The notes under the pieces are model-generated. The model saw nothing but the letters and a program-made list of their open reading frames with translations, was not told the DNA's origin and did no database searches. The translations under genes and the position numbers were made by a program. A stretch of DNA of 64,000 nucleotides from Butyriboletus loyo (lineage: Eukaryota; Basidiomycota; Agaricomycetes; Boletales; Boletaceae). Positions 35,937 to 47,472 of this stretch are shown here, piece after piece. The stretch spans positions 78,039 through 142,038 of the forward strand of contig JBBPSI010000051.1 in the NCBI GenBank assembly GCA_038093515.1. The letters are read 5' to 3'. How positions within the stretch are numbered: position 1 is the first letter of the stretch; each line of letters begins with the position of its first letter.

Positions 35937-36405
35937 ATGTTCATCCGCTTCTCTGCCCTTCTCCCCGTTGCTGCTCTGGCTGCAGTCGTCGCCGCTGCGC
36001 CCAACCCGCTGGAAGCCCGTCAGACCTCCTCATGCGACACCGGGTCGATTTCATGCTGCAACCAAACCCTGAGTGTGAGATTCACCTTCCCTCGCGCTTT
36101 TGCGCTTTGCGCTAACGATGGTCCATGCTGTAGCAATCTGACCCAACGGTTACCGCGCTCGCCGGACTACTCGGCATCGTCCTTCCCGCAGTCGGGGGTC
36201 TCGTCGGGCTCAACTGTAACCCGATCACGGCCATCGGCACGGGTAGCGGTGCTACGTGCACCCAGCAAACCGTCTGCTGCACTGGCAATAGCTTCGTAAG
36301 TCGACCTTGTTTGCTAGACATACGAGGGGTGCTGATCACTCTCCTGGGCACATATAGAGCGGGCTGATCAACGTCGGCTGCACTCCCATCAACCTCAGCC
36401 TGTGA
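35937..36405 (+). CDS. Class I hydrophobin H3
   Basis: Exons 35937-36074, 36134-36295 and 36358-36405; 115 residues. Signal peptide [20 protein letters not shown], then PNPLEAR. The inter-cysteine loop ends [12 protein letters not shown], with Asn on both sides of the fourth cysteine, as in H11. C-terminus [10 protein letters not shown]. Intron 1 is of a different sequence type (TTCCCTCGCGCTTTTGCGCT) from that of H1/H2 and matches H11. The 3' side continues into a block repeated after H6 (36.4-36.95 versus 44.7-45.25 kb). Confidence 0.95.
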
Positions 36406-38309
36406 ACAGGTTGAAGATGCAACAGTGTCCAAGTTGTCGTGACGCGTCTGAGAAACCGTTATTGATACCTTACTTAGTTGGTTTGAATAGGGATTATAGT
36501 ATTTCGCATCGAATGAATGGGTCGTGTTTTGGTGTTTGAAAGATCTGGGCCGACGGGCGGTGCAATGTTTCATTGAGAAAAAACTGCAATGGGATTATAC
36601 TCACGGGATGGATCAGATTGCGATGGTATGAAATACGAACGCGTGAACGGCCGAGCCCGCGGATCGTTCGTCACTTAAAGCCTCGGTCCTGAATGATCCC
36701 GGAAACGCGGCTCGATCGATCATGGGCGTGCCGATTGATCGATTCCATGGCGGAAGGTTCCCACGTACTCTTGCATGATTGGTGGACTGTCAATATTCCC
36801 GGACAATCCCCGATCGAAGCAACCCGATTTGGTAGTTTGTGGTTCATTGCAGGGTTGTCTGGCCTGCGGGAAAATGATGATACGAAAATTTAGGTCTGGT
36901 TTGTGGAGATGTGAGATCGTAACGACGAACCGAGTCCGGACGCCTCTTATATTACAATGTTCTACAACGGGCTGTAATTGCGCATTGTGCTGCTACCAGT
37001 GGAAAGGTTTGTTCCACGACCAATGAACGGAAAGATGCTTGTTGAACTGGAACTTGGACCCTCTGCAAGACCAGTCTAGGAGATTGCGCGGTGATTAGTC
37101 TGATACATATTGAATACGAGCATTCAATGTCGACCTCCGGATGGAAGACACCCTGGTGGGCCGAAAGTACTTTGCGACTGCCACAGCCATGGCCACCTCT
37201 CGGACTGTGATGACTAGACACCAAGAAAGCATGAAAACGTAATATTATTTCTGTGACTGGAAATGTGTGCCATTCCTTAATTTCTTCAATTGTGACGATT
37301 GGAACAATTCTGGAAAGAATTGGCATGATTTTTTGTGGGAGGTTTTCCTGATGGCTTGAGCAAAACGGTGACTACCTACTGCTCCACACTCCGCACGGGA
37401 ACTACCGCCGACTAACTGCCTATCCTGGCTGCCCCTAGCACTGTCACAACGTCCAACACAGTATGTTTCTCACAACGTGCCCCAATGTTTAATTTCTTTT
37501 CTGTCGACGGGCGATCTATTTTGGTGGATGAACTAGACGACTGTGTTGCTTCGGGCGAATCCATGGCAGAGGGCCCCGTGCTAACCGGCACGGTTATCGC
37601 ATGGGAACGAGCAAATGCTGGTGGGTACTCGAAAGGGTCCTGGTAGCTCGGCTGGTCCCTGGAAGCAGATTTCTTTTGGGTCACTGTTGGCTCTCGCTGA
37701 TACGAAGCCTCTTTCTCCCCACCCACCTTCACCCAAATCTATGGAGGGTCTCTGCCTTCTGTAATACCGCCCTGATCACTGCTGGTAACATGCCGACTCC
37801 CTCTGCGTGTCATAGTTGGAAGTTCACCGAAACGGCCTTGGAAGGACGGTGGTCGGGGTGGCGGTCAAGCCCGCTGACGAGAGCTTTCGCAGGCTCGAAA
37901 CTGCCTACTGTCGCTGCGCATACTGTACGCAACTCTGATACTCAGAGAGGAGCGACCGACGGATGCAGCAGACTGACAGCCCTCCAAGTCCGAGTCGACC
38001 CCGCTCTATGCACAGCCACACCGGACGTGACAGTATATTGCTTCCTTTTTGCGATAGTCCCGGATCTGCAGGCTCGATCCGTTACTCGTTCATAAGTATC
38101 TCATATCCTGTCTGGAAAATCTGATCTGATCTGATCTGATCTTAACTCAGTGAGGTTCTTTCGAACGTTTCACCCCTGGTTCGCGCGGATCTTGCAGGCA
38201 TATTTCAACACCAACAGGACAACCGATTCATTCAATCATCATAAACCCTATTGAAACTAACAAAATACAGAAGGAAGAGAACAAGGGCACTGTTGTATCT
38301 TCAAGTTGT
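36406..38309. repeat. Intergenic H3-H4 (convergent): 3' block and module P
   Basis: 36,406-36,950 is a direct repeat of 44,690-45,250 (landmark GATTGGTGGA.TGTCAATATT). 37,020-37,200 is related to 28,150-28,280. 37,210-37,660 is mainly unique. About 37,670-38,210 is module P, containing an ATCTG.TCTGATCT run, followed by the H4 3' flank. No gene seen. Confidence 0.65.
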
Positions 38310-38779
38310 TCACAGGCTGAGGTTGATGGGAGAACAGCCAAGGTTGATCAACCCGCTCTATATGTGCGCAGGAGAGTGATGAGCATCCCTCGTACGTTCA
38401 GCAAACAAGGTCGACTTACGAAGCTATTGCCAGTGCAGCAGACGGTCTGTTGGGTGCACGTAGCACCACTACCCGTCCCGACTACCGTGATCGGGGTACA
38501 GCCGAGCCCGACGAGAGCTCCGATTGCAGGAAGGGCAATACCGAGTAGTCCGGCGAGCTGGGTAACTGTTGGGTCGGATTGCTACAGCGTGGTTCATCGT
38601 CAGCGTAAAACGCGAAAGCGTGAGCAGCAGGTAAATCTCACAGTTAGGGCTTGGTTGCAGCATGAGATCGACCCGGTATCGCACTGGGAGGCCTGACGGG
38701 CTTCTATCGACTGAGGCGCAGCGGCTGCGACGGAAGCGAGAGCAGCGATGGGGAGAACGGCAGAGAAGCGGATGAACAT
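38310..38779 (-). CDS. Class I hydrophobin H4
   Basis: Exons 38779-38642, 38581-38420 and 38357-38310; 115 residues. Distinct exon 1: [20 protein letters not shown], so residues 22-33 differ from every other copy, while exon 2 ([19 protein letters not shown]) is close to H2 and H7. The eight cysteines are kept. The 5' flank is type A and the closest match is H2. Confidence 0.95.
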
Positions 38780-41079
38780 CTTTTCGATGGTAAGAGTTAC
38801 TGAGTCGAGTTGTTCGAGACGAGTTGTGTTATTGTTTTGCTGATGGTAAGTTCTTCTGTGACTCACCTTTTATACAACAAGGAAGAGACCTCTCCGATCT
38901 CCCTCCACTCCCTGCACACAGCCCGTTTGCCAAGTACACATGTGTGAATACGGCGACGTTGGGAACACTACTTGTGATTCCGTCACACAGGGGGTAAAGG
39001 AACAGGTATGTCGTGAACTGTCGAGACTTACGAGGGGTATTTCTGGCTGGGCAGATCATATGACCACCCCTCGTTGGTTTTGAGACTAGCTAAAACGCAT
39101 TCAATACCACGATGCCCCTTCTGCCGTAGGGGCCGAGGGGGAATATATGTCACCTCGGTAAGATATCAGTTCCTGAGTGAGAGAATGGCTAGAATTACGT
39201 GAAATGAGCGACCACGACTTGCGGTGAGACGGCATTGCTTGGGAAATAGAAGAAGCAACTTTCGACTTGTGCGCGATCAGTGAATGGCTAGATCATATTG
39301 TGGCGGTGCAATGGTTCAAGTGACCGTTATGGTGGGAACGGTCAGGCCGAAATCTATGGGCAATCAATTTCACCCACCTTGGCACCCTTTCGTAGGACTC
39401 GGACCCCTGCGCGCCGAAGGTGCGGACCGATATCAACGCGGGATTTGACCATACCCAACCGTATCACAAGTTGACCAGATACCAGTGGTGCAACGAGGTC
39501 CTCGACACGGTCGTTTACATGTCAGTTTGTTCAGCCGCGAGTCGACTTAGGACCGATCAGCATGCCGTTTTCCGCGTGTATAGTGCGTTCCATGAGTTGC
39601 CATTGTTGATCGTACCCAGGCAGTGCTCATAGTAAGCCACGTTCTTGCTGATCGCGGTTGTTTGTATTCACGTACGTTGCATTTTTTTTTCTATAATCTG
39701 GTCATTGCCTCGCCAGGCGATGATATTTAACCAGGTCCCCGCGAAAGACGAGCTTTTGTTCCGTGTCCCCCCTGACCCTGCGGAAAGAGTGCGGCCCAAA
39801 TCCCCTTGCCACGTTCACTGATCCGTTTTCGTTCCGGGTCGTCCGGACACCAATCAACGGGGATAACATGATGTCCCTGGCCAAAAACGACATTTGTCAG
39901 TCTCTACATTTCACAGAACACTTGGCTGTTCCCCCCGTAATTACACTGATGTGACGGAATGACAGGTGGGCATCGGAGTTGAGCGAACGGGCTGGGTTCA
40001 AAAGGTCACGGTGGGTATGCGAGTGAGGTCCTCTTGGCTGTATACAAACGTGAGTCGCAGAATGGCTCTGAATTTGCTTGAAAGACATATATCGAGGGAA
40101 GCTCAGATGAGATCATACTCTGTGGGCTGGTCACATTACAATGGTATGAGATGTGAACGAATGAAAGATTGCAGTTACATCGCAAAAGGAACATATGGTA
40201 GACTAACTCATGATGCATGAATCCTACACTCTATGTCCTAAACCTAATGAAGATTAAGTCCGTGGTCCGAGCCAGTCTGCTGTTTAAATATTCTTACCTT
40301 GCGCGCGGCAGACGGAAGTAATTGAAACGTCGGAAAACATGGTGATGACCGGCACGCCGATCGAAGTGTACTTGGGTTGGACATGGATAACAAGCATTAC
40401 CTGGCGGACTGTTGGAAGTATGCAGTGCAGTCTATGTGATGCATCCCGATTCACCGTATTCCTGCCACCTGAAGGGATGTCGAAGGTGCCCATCAGTGCC
40501 ATCACTGCATGACATTGGCCTTGTGCTTCTGCCAGTGGAACGTTTGCTTTAATATTCACCCTGTGACTCAGGTTGACAATTCCTCGACGTCGTCGATCAG
40601 CGCTCGTGAATCAGCTCGTTTGTGATGTATTATAATGTTACTCATAAGTATTCAGGCCCTACGTCCTTCAATTCTATGCAGAAAACAGGATCGACAGCTC
40701 ACCGGGTTACCCTCCCTCGCACATAGTCGTACCCTTGGCTCCCAACTTCGTCCGTACATCCTCTCGACCCCGCTTCGCGACCCCTCTCCTGCACAACCAT
40801 ACCGCGCGCGGCAGTATATCGCTTCCTTTTTGCGATAGCACCGGATTTGTGGGCTCGACCCGTCACTCGTTCATAAGTACATATCATCTGTCTGGCGAGT
40901 ATAATCTAATCTGATGTTCACTCAGTGAGGTTCTTTTCCAACGTTTCACCGCTGGTTCGCAGGAGACCAACAGGTCAACTTATTCATTCAATCTGAAACA
41001 CCATAAACCCTATTCAAACTAACAAATTACATAAGGAAGAAAACATTTCGACAAGTGCACTGTTGCATCTTCCACTTTT
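38780..41079. repeat. Intergenic H4-H5 (tandem): type A promoter, distal block, orphan-promoter block, modules M and P
   Basis: 38,780-39,200 is the H4 type A region. About 39,270-39,620 is the distal block. About 39,705-40,065 is an orphan-promoter block ending CTGTATACAAACG. About 40,070-40,555 is module M. 40,555-40,675 is a short unique stretch. 40,676-40,975 is module P, where the left arm of the big inverted repeat begins. No gene seen. Confidence 0.68.
38866..38874 (-). promoter_or_regulatory. TATA box of H4 (TATAAAAGG, type A)
   Basis: TATAAAAGGTGAGTCACAG, about 90 bp before the ATG. Confidence 0.85.
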
Positions 41080-41551
41080 TCACAGGCCGAGGTTGATGGG
41101 GGTGCAGCCGACGTTGATCAGCCCGCTCTATATGTGCGAAGCAGAGTGATCAGAATCCATCGTATGTTCAGCAAGAAAGGTCGCTTACGAAGGTATTGCC
41201 AGTGCAGCAGACGGTCTGCTGGGTGCACGTAGCACCGGTACCAGTACCGATGGCCGTGATCGGGCTACAGCCGAGCCCGACGAGACCCGAGATGGCAGGA
41301 AGTGTGAGACCGAGTGTTCCGAGGAGCGCGGTAATTGTTGGGTCGGATTGCTACAGTGTTGTTCATTGTTAGCGTACAACGCGAAAGTGTGAGCAGCAGG
41401 TAAATCTCACGGTCAGGGCTTGGTTGCAGCATGAGATCGACCCGGTGTCGCATTGGGAGGAACCAGTACGGGCTTCGAGGGCGTCGGGCGCAGCGACAGC
41501 GACTGCAGCCAGAGCAGCGATGGGGAGAAGGGCAGAGAAGCGGATGAACAT
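41080..41551 (-). CDS. Class I hydrophobin H5
   Basis: Exons 41551-41411, 41350-41189 and 41127-41080; 116 residues. Exon 1 has one extra residue (PDALEARTGSSQC), so the first cysteine is at 34. Exon 2: [20 protein letters not shown], then [14 protein letters not shown], ending CCTGNTF. C-terminus GCTPINLGL. Belongs to the TALLGTLG subgroup with H6, H8 and H10. Its counterpart in the inverted repeat is H8. Confidence 0.95.
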
Positions 41552-41632
41552 CTTTCTAGCGATGGGTGCGTTGAGTTGTTCGAAAGGCGATGAGATACTG
41601 TTTTTGTTGATGGTGAGCTGTTCTGTAACTGA

Positions 41633-41641
41633 CCTTTTATA
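41633..41641 (-). promoter_or_regulatory. TATA box of H5 (TATAAAAGG, type A)
   Basis: TATAAAAGGTCAGTTACAG, about 85 bp before the ATG. A TCAG replaces the TGAG of most type A copies. Confidence 0.85.
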
Positions 41642-44109
41642 CAGCGAGGAAGACACCTCTCCGCTCTTATTCCATTCCCTGCACACCGCCCGTTCACCAG
41701 GCACACATTTGTGAATGCGCCGATGTTGGAAACACTACTTGTGATCCCGTCACACAGGGCGCAAAGGGACAGGTATGTCGTGAACTGTCGAGACTTACAA
41801 GGGGTATTTCTGGCTAGGCAGATCATATGACCACCGCTAGTTGGTGCTGGGACTAGCGAAAATGCGCAGGGGCCCACGAGGAATACATGTCACCTCGGCA
41901 AGATATCAGTTCCTGAGTGAGAGAATGGCTAGAATTACGTGAAATGAACGACCAGAACTTGCGGTGAGACTGCATGAGGTTGGCCTGCCACGACTAGTCA
42001 CCTATTATAGAACCTCGGTCATGAATGCAATACGGGCGGGCTGATTGATCGATTCTAACAAAGCGAAGGGTCGACCATGGGACTGCCTTTTGTAATACAA
42101 ACAAAGTACTTGCACAAATATTGTGGTTAGGATCTGCAGGAATCGAAATCGAATGTGTTGTGCTTGAAAAATGGAAGAAGCAAGTGCGCGATCAGTGATT
42201 GGCTAGACCACATTGTGGCGGTGCAATCTGGCACACTTCACTAATTTCATACCTCCTCACTGCCCGCAGGGTACCAAGTCCCGCTCAAGCACCGTTGAAT
42301 GGGGACCAGGGGCATAACCGAATCTGTGGGCCATCAATTTTACCCACCTTGGCAACTTTTCGCAGGGCTCGGGCCCCTGCGCGCCGAAGGTGGCCACATA
42401 TCAGCATGCTGTGATCCGCGTGTATGATGCGTTCCACGAGCTGCCACCGTGCTCATACTAAGCGACCTTCTTGCTAACCGCGATTGTTTGTATTCACATA
42501 CGTTTCATTTTCGACATTTTTGAATCAAGGCATTGCCTCGCCCAGGTCACGATGTTTTACCAGGTCCCCGCGATAGACAAGTTTTTGTTCCGTGTCCCCC
42601 CTGACCCTGCGGAAAGAGTGCGGCCCAATCCCCCTTTCCACGTTCACCGATCCGTTTGCATTCGTCCAAGCACAAAGCAGCGGTGATATTATGACATCCC
42701 TGGCCCAAAATAACATTTGCCAGTCTCTACATTTCACAAAACACTTGCTTTCCCCCCCGTTATTACACCAATGTGACGGGACGACAGGTAGGTATGCGAT
42801 CTGGGCGAACGGGCTGTGTTCGAAGGGCTGCAGTGGGTGTGGGAGTGAGGTCCTCCTTGCTATATACAAATATGACTCGCAGAGCGGTGCGGAATTTGCT
42901 CGAAAGAAATGTATCGAGAGATCTAGCTCGGATCAGAACATTCTCTGATAGTGTGCTGCTCACGTTGCAATAGTATGAGATGCGAACGAACGAAAGATAC
43001 TAATCCATGAATCCTCTGTCCTACACCTAATGAAGATAAAGGTTGTTTGTGGTCAGAATAGGTCTGCTGTTTATGTAAGTACTCGTTCCTCGCGCGCGGC
43101 AGACGGAAGTAATTGAAACGTGGAAGGCGTGGTGATGATCGACGCGCCGATTGAAGTGTACTTGGGTTGGACATGCCAATAACAAGTATTATATGGCGTA
43201 CTATTGTAAGCCTATACCGCGTGTTAGAAGCATGCAGCGCAGTATATGCGATGTATCCCCGATGAGCAGTCCTCATTCGCCGCCGTATTCCTAGAGGGAT
43301 GTCGAAGGTGCGCAGATGATCAATGAAATTGGGTTTGTGCTTCTACCAGTGGAGGCTTTGGTTTAATATTGATTCTGTGACTCAAGATCACAATTTCTTT
43401 GACGTCGCGATCAGCGCTCGTGAATCAGGTCACTTGTGATGTATCACAATGTAGCTCATATTCAGGTACGTCCTTCAAGATTCCCATCCCGCGGACCGTA
43501 ATGGCCGCACCACTGCCTCGAGGTTCTTATTCCTTTGAGGACTAGGCGTGCCAAACTTGGGAATGAACGGACGTGATGGAACTTTGACCTTACACAGCGC
43601 TACCGAGTTATTGCTGGCCAAATAATGGAACAACGTTCTCGTAGCTTTCATTTTTATGTCGGTTTCTGGCGCCCCACGGCGAGACCACTGGTGTTGTCTG
43701 GACAGTCCAAAAGGTAGGCCAATATCTCACGGCAACTCGTAATTGCTTCTATTCACGTACTTGGCATTATGGTTGATGTAAATTTCTCACCCAGGCATTG
43801 ATTGTAACCGACAATATCGTTTTATATTTTCCGTGGACCTGACCCGGGCCCGGGGAAAGATGGGGCCGCATACCGCCCTCAGCACTTCACCCGTTTTCAT
43901 GATCACGTACCCAATGGGTGGTGGTCATGTGACGCGCCCAGCCAATACGCCGTTTGCAAGTCTCGACATTTCGAGGGGTGCTGGGCTTTTTTTCCCCCTT
44001 GTTACATTACTGTGACGAAATTACGGGCAGGTATGCCCAACCTCGCCGCATTGACAATGGGCTGTGTTGAGAGGGTTGCAGTGGGGGTGAGAGAGAGAGG
44101 ACCTCGCTG

Positions 44110-44119
44110 TATAAAAAGG
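44110..44119 (+). promoter_or_regulatory. TATA box of H6 (TATAAAAAGG, type B)
   Basis: TATAAAAAGGACAGTTGCAG, about 82 bp before the ATG, with GGTTGCAGTGGGGGTGAGAG just upstream. Confidence 0.85.
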
Positions 44120-44199
44120 ACAGTTGCAGAACAGCTCACCATCAGCAAAACAACACCTGATTCCCTATCGAGCAACTCAACTCACCCACCGCTAGAAAG

Positions 44200-44671
44200 A
44201 TGTTCATCCGCTTCTCTGCCCTTCTCCCCATCGCTGCTCTGGCTGCAGTCGCCGTCGCTGCGCCCGACGCCCTCGAAGCCCGTACCGGCTCCTCCCAATG
44301 CGACACCGGGTCGATCTCATGCTGCAACCAAGCCCTTACTGTGAGATTTACCTGCTGCTCACGCTTTCGCGTTTTACGCTAACGATGAACAACACTGTAG
44401 CAATCCGACCCAACAGTTACCGCGCTCCTCGGAACACTCGGTCTCACACTTCCCGCCATCTCGGGTCTCGTCGGGCTCGGCTGTAGCCCGATCACGGGCC
44501 TCGGTACTGGGACCGGTGCTACGTGCACCCAGCAGACCGTCTGCTGCACTGACAATACCTTCGTAAGTCGACCTTGTTTTCTGATTGCACGACCGATGCT
44601 GATAGTTCTCTTCCACACACTAGAGCGGGCTGATCAACCTCGGGTGCTCTCCCATCAATCTCAGCCTGTGA
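44200..44671 (+). CDS. Class I hydrophobin H6
   Basis: Exons 44200-44340, 44401-44562 and 44624-44671; 116 residues. At protein level exon 1 equals H5. Exon 2 reads [20 protein letters not shown] and [14 protein letters not shown]. Notable change: CCTDNTF, where every other intact copy has CCTGN, puts an Asp directly after the third cysteine pair loop. Convergent with H7; counterpart of H7 in the inverted repeat, yet its coding sequence is of the H5/H8 type rather than the H7 type. Confidence 0.95.
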
Positions 44672-46912
44672 ACAAGTTGAAGATGCAACAGTGTCCAAGT
44701 CATCGCGATGCGTCTGAAAATACCTTATTGATACCTTACTTAGATGGTTTGAATAGGGATCATAGTATTTCGCATCGAATGCATGGGCCGTGTTTTGATT
44801 TAGCATGTGTTTGAAAGACCTGCGCCAACGGGCGGTGAAATGTTTCATTGAGAAAAAACTGCAATCAGATTATACTCACGACGTTGATCAACATTGCCCT
44901 GGTATGAAATGCGAACGCGTGAACGGCCGTGGATGCAGATGGTCCGTCAGCAGAAATAAATTACATGTCGGAACGCATAATGATGATGTCGACAGTCAGA
45001 CATCACATGAGCGGGATATGAGCTTGGCCTCCGCCTCGTAAAGCCTCGGTCCAGAATGGCGGCTCGATCGATCACGAGCGTGCCGATTGATCGACTCTAC
45101 GGCGGTTTGATCCGGAATTTCCCACATACTCTTGCATGATTGGTGGATTGTCAATATTCCCAGTCAATCCTTGATTGAAGCAACGTCGTCGTGGTTCATT
45201 GCAGGGTTGGCTGGACTGCGCGAAAATGATGATCAAGACCGTGGATGACTCCCTTCTGATCACAAATTTTTTGGTCTGGTTTGGGGAGACTAGGGAAAAT
45301 GTGATGATATGCCACCACTTCTTGGCCTCGTGGATTCGGAAAAAAGTGTGTATTTGTGGCCAAACAATGTTCCGTGAGATCGTAACATGCGAGGCTTGAA
45401 GCTTGAATTTGAGTAGAGTCGATGGCGATGGCAACCGAGCCAGTTCCTCCGACAGTTTTCCAGGTTGAAAGTCCGGACACATCTTATATTACAATGCTCT
45501 AGAGTAGTGGACTTAACGGGTTCGAGTCCTAGTATTTGCAGTGCCCAGCTCGGCTTGTTAAGATCATAAGCCGGGGCTTGTGATGGAAGGGTGTCGAGCA
45601 TCAGATAGAGCAACGACAACGACTGCGCAAGCTGGTGGGCGTCCAAGGCCGCCGAATACAACATATATGTCCGAGGTGCGGTGAATCAGACCTGCGTACG
45701 AGGTTTGGATAACCTGAAAACACTCGGAATGTGCACTCACGATGTACTGCTTCCCGGCACGCGAACGTCTGATATACTAGGCAAGAGCAAAAACACCGAA
45801 GAAGAGAATGGCAGTGCAAGCAGCGAAGATGACGAGGTACCTTCCTGAGAATTGATGTTGCAAAGTATGGGTCGTTGTAGCCCACACCGGAGGTAGTGGC
45901 CCATTGCTTCTGGGAGATAATGGCGTAGTTCTGTGGAGCGATGCGATATCAATGAGTGAAGAGCATGGAGTGTAGTGACGAATGAACTCACCTCAATAAA
46001 TGAACTCGGTGAGAGGGATGTCCGCCTTGTGGCTGAAAGTATGGTTAGGTCTGGAAGTGGTCGTTGGTGCCGTTCTTGAATTTGATCCTCGAGAAAAAAA
46101 CCACGGTCCTCAGGAGCAGGTCCGCGGCGGAGAAGGGCAGAAAGCAGTCAGCTGGATGAACGCTTCATCTCAGTATTCGTCTTAAATCTTATAATACATG
46201 TAGACTTACGAAGTTCAGGGTTCATCTTGACCATCTAGAGGGAAATGAACGGATGGTAGGAAGTCTCGATCAACAGAAGCTGAAGAGGGTCACCGTTGAA
46301 ACCGATGCGTTCGAGTGAGCGGAGGATAGTGCGATCAGCCGCTAAATGCCAGCAATGGTCAGTCCCAATCCAGCCGTGATCGACGTACAGTTACCAATAC
46401 TGCCGATCTCCTTAAGATGCAAATACAGCAATCTCGTGGTAGTTAGCAAAGCCACAAGCCTGCTCGATGAGACTGGGAGAATGACAGTGCGCGTAGGTCT
46501 GGTTATGGATCAGCTGGGTGTTGACATATTCCGGGCATTCTCCAGAGTCGTGGGGCGGCCAAAAACGAAGGCACAAATAGCACCAACGAAGGGTTGCGCA
46601 GCCTTTTCGGTAGCCTTGAACTCGGTGTTGCTGCATGTATTCAGGTGTGAAACTTTAGCTACATTTGGATATGGTCCGTGCAATGATGTGATCAATCACG
46701 TGAGTCATGATAATCTGATTGCAGTTTTTTCTCAATGAAACATTTCACTACCCGTTGGCGCAGATCTTTCAAACACATGCTAAACCAAAAACACGGCCCA
46801 TTCATTCGATGCGAAATACTATAATCCCTATTCAAACCATCTAAGTAAGGTATCAATAAGGTATTTTCAGACGCATCGCGACGACTTGGACACTGTTGCA
46901 TCTTCAACTTTT
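44672..46912. repeat. Intergenic H6-H7: inner arm ends and the loop of the inverted repeat
   Basis: 44,672-44,880 and 46,705-46,912 are the inner ends of the two arms. Between them, 44,881-45,250 continues the H3-type 3' block. 45,330-45,440 recurs inverted at about 52,290-52,390. About 45,560-46,640 is a decayed gene (separate entry). No intact gene. Confidence 0.7.
45560..46640 (-). pseudogene. Decayed gene of unknown identity, probable membrane protein
   Basis: The minus strand shows several exon-like pieces with plausible splice sites but with stops and frame breaks. In order: a piece reading FKATEKAAQPFVGAICAFVF near 46,600; RTILRSLERIGFNGDPLQLL followed by a premature TAG near 46,270; MVKMNPELR; a broken middle; NYAIISQKQWATTSGVGYND near 45,900. 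Last is YLVIFAACTAILFFGVFALA, a TM-like helix, then TAG and RRSRAGKQY-like basic residues near 45,760. I do not recognise the family. The composition looks like a real former gene, not spacer DNA. It is the only non-hydrophobin coding trace inside the array. Confidence 0.5.
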
Positions 46913-47382
46913 TCACAGGCCGAGGTTGATGGGAGAGCAGCCGAGGTTGATCAGCCCGCTCTATATGTGCGCAGGAGAGTGATCAGCATCCCTCGTACGT
47001 TCAGCAAACAAGGTCGACTTACGAAGCTATTGCCAGTGCAGCAGACGGTCTGCTGGGTGCACGTAGCACCGCTACCCGTCCCGACTACCGTGATCGGGGT
47101 ACAGCCGAGCCCGACGAGAGCTCCGACTGCGGGAAGAGCAATGCCGAGTAGCCCGGCGAGCTGGGTAACTGTCGGGTCAGATTGCTACAATATGGTTCAT
47201 CGTCAGCGTAAAACGTAAAACCGTGAGCAGCAGGTAAGTCTCACACTCAGGGCTTGGTTGCAGCATGAAATCGACCCGGTGTCGCATGAGGAGGTCTGAC
47301 GGGCTTCCAGCGGGTTGGGCGCAGCGGCGACGACTGCAGCCAGAGCAGCAACAGGGAGAAGGGCAGAGAAGCGGATGAACAT
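46913..47382 (-). CDS. Class I hydrophobin H7 (mosaic of H3 and H2)
   Basis: Exons 47382-47245, 47184-47023 and 46960-46913; 115 residues. Exon 1 encodes the H3 residues (signal [32 protein letters not shown]) except that NQTLS is NQALS. Exon 2 encodes the same residues as H2 ([19 protein letters not shown]). The junction falls near intron 1, as expected from gene conversion or unequal exchange. The end is GCSPINLGL. Type B promoter. Confidence 0.95.
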
Positions 47383-47462
47383 CTTTCTAGCGGTGGGTGA
47401 GTGGAGTGGCTCGACAGGGAATCAAGTACTGTTTTGCTGAGGGTAATCTGTGCTGCAGCTGT

Positions 47463-47472
47463 CCTTTTTATA
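47463..47472 (-). promoter_or_regulatory. TATA box of H7 (TATAAAAAGG, type B)
   Basis: TATAAAAAGGACAGCTGCAG, about 82 bp before the ATG; nearly identical to H3. Confidence 0.85.

Larger units (their letters stand above)
41552..44199. repeat. Intergenic H5-H6 (divergent) inside the left arm
   Basis: 41,552-41,950 is the H5 type A region. About 42,060-42,460 is the distal block. About 42,535-42,885 is an orphan-promoter block ending GCTATATACAAATATG. About 42,890-43,365 is module M. 43,370-44,190 is the type B upstream region of H6. The whole stretch is the complement of 47,383-50,217. No gene seen. Confidence 0.72.
40676..44880 (+). repeat. Left arm of a 10.4 kb inverted repeat (holds H5 and H6)
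   Basis: Read as reverse complement, this arm matches 46,705-51,118. Anchors: the H6 3' end (44,672-44,880) is almost base-for-base the complement of 46,705-46,912. The sequence ACATTGTGATACATCACAAG at 48,140 is the complement of 43,440. The GGTTTGAATAGG / TGTTGGTGTT block and module P close the outer end near 40,676. Paired coordinates sum to about 91,585 inside and 91,790 outside, so the arms differ by a few short indels. The spacer is 1.8 kb. Confidence 0.85.

Noticed and set aside
39763..39954. Short ORF (SPLTLRKECGPNPLATFTDP) repeated in several spacers
   Set aside because: It recurs because the orphan-promoter block is duplicated; frames and ends differ between copies, so coding is not supported.
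45505..45545. GGGTTCGAGTCCTAG resembles the T-loop of a tRNA
   Set aside because: No acceptor-stem partner, no A-box and no anticodon arm upstream; the T-stem itself pairs poorly.
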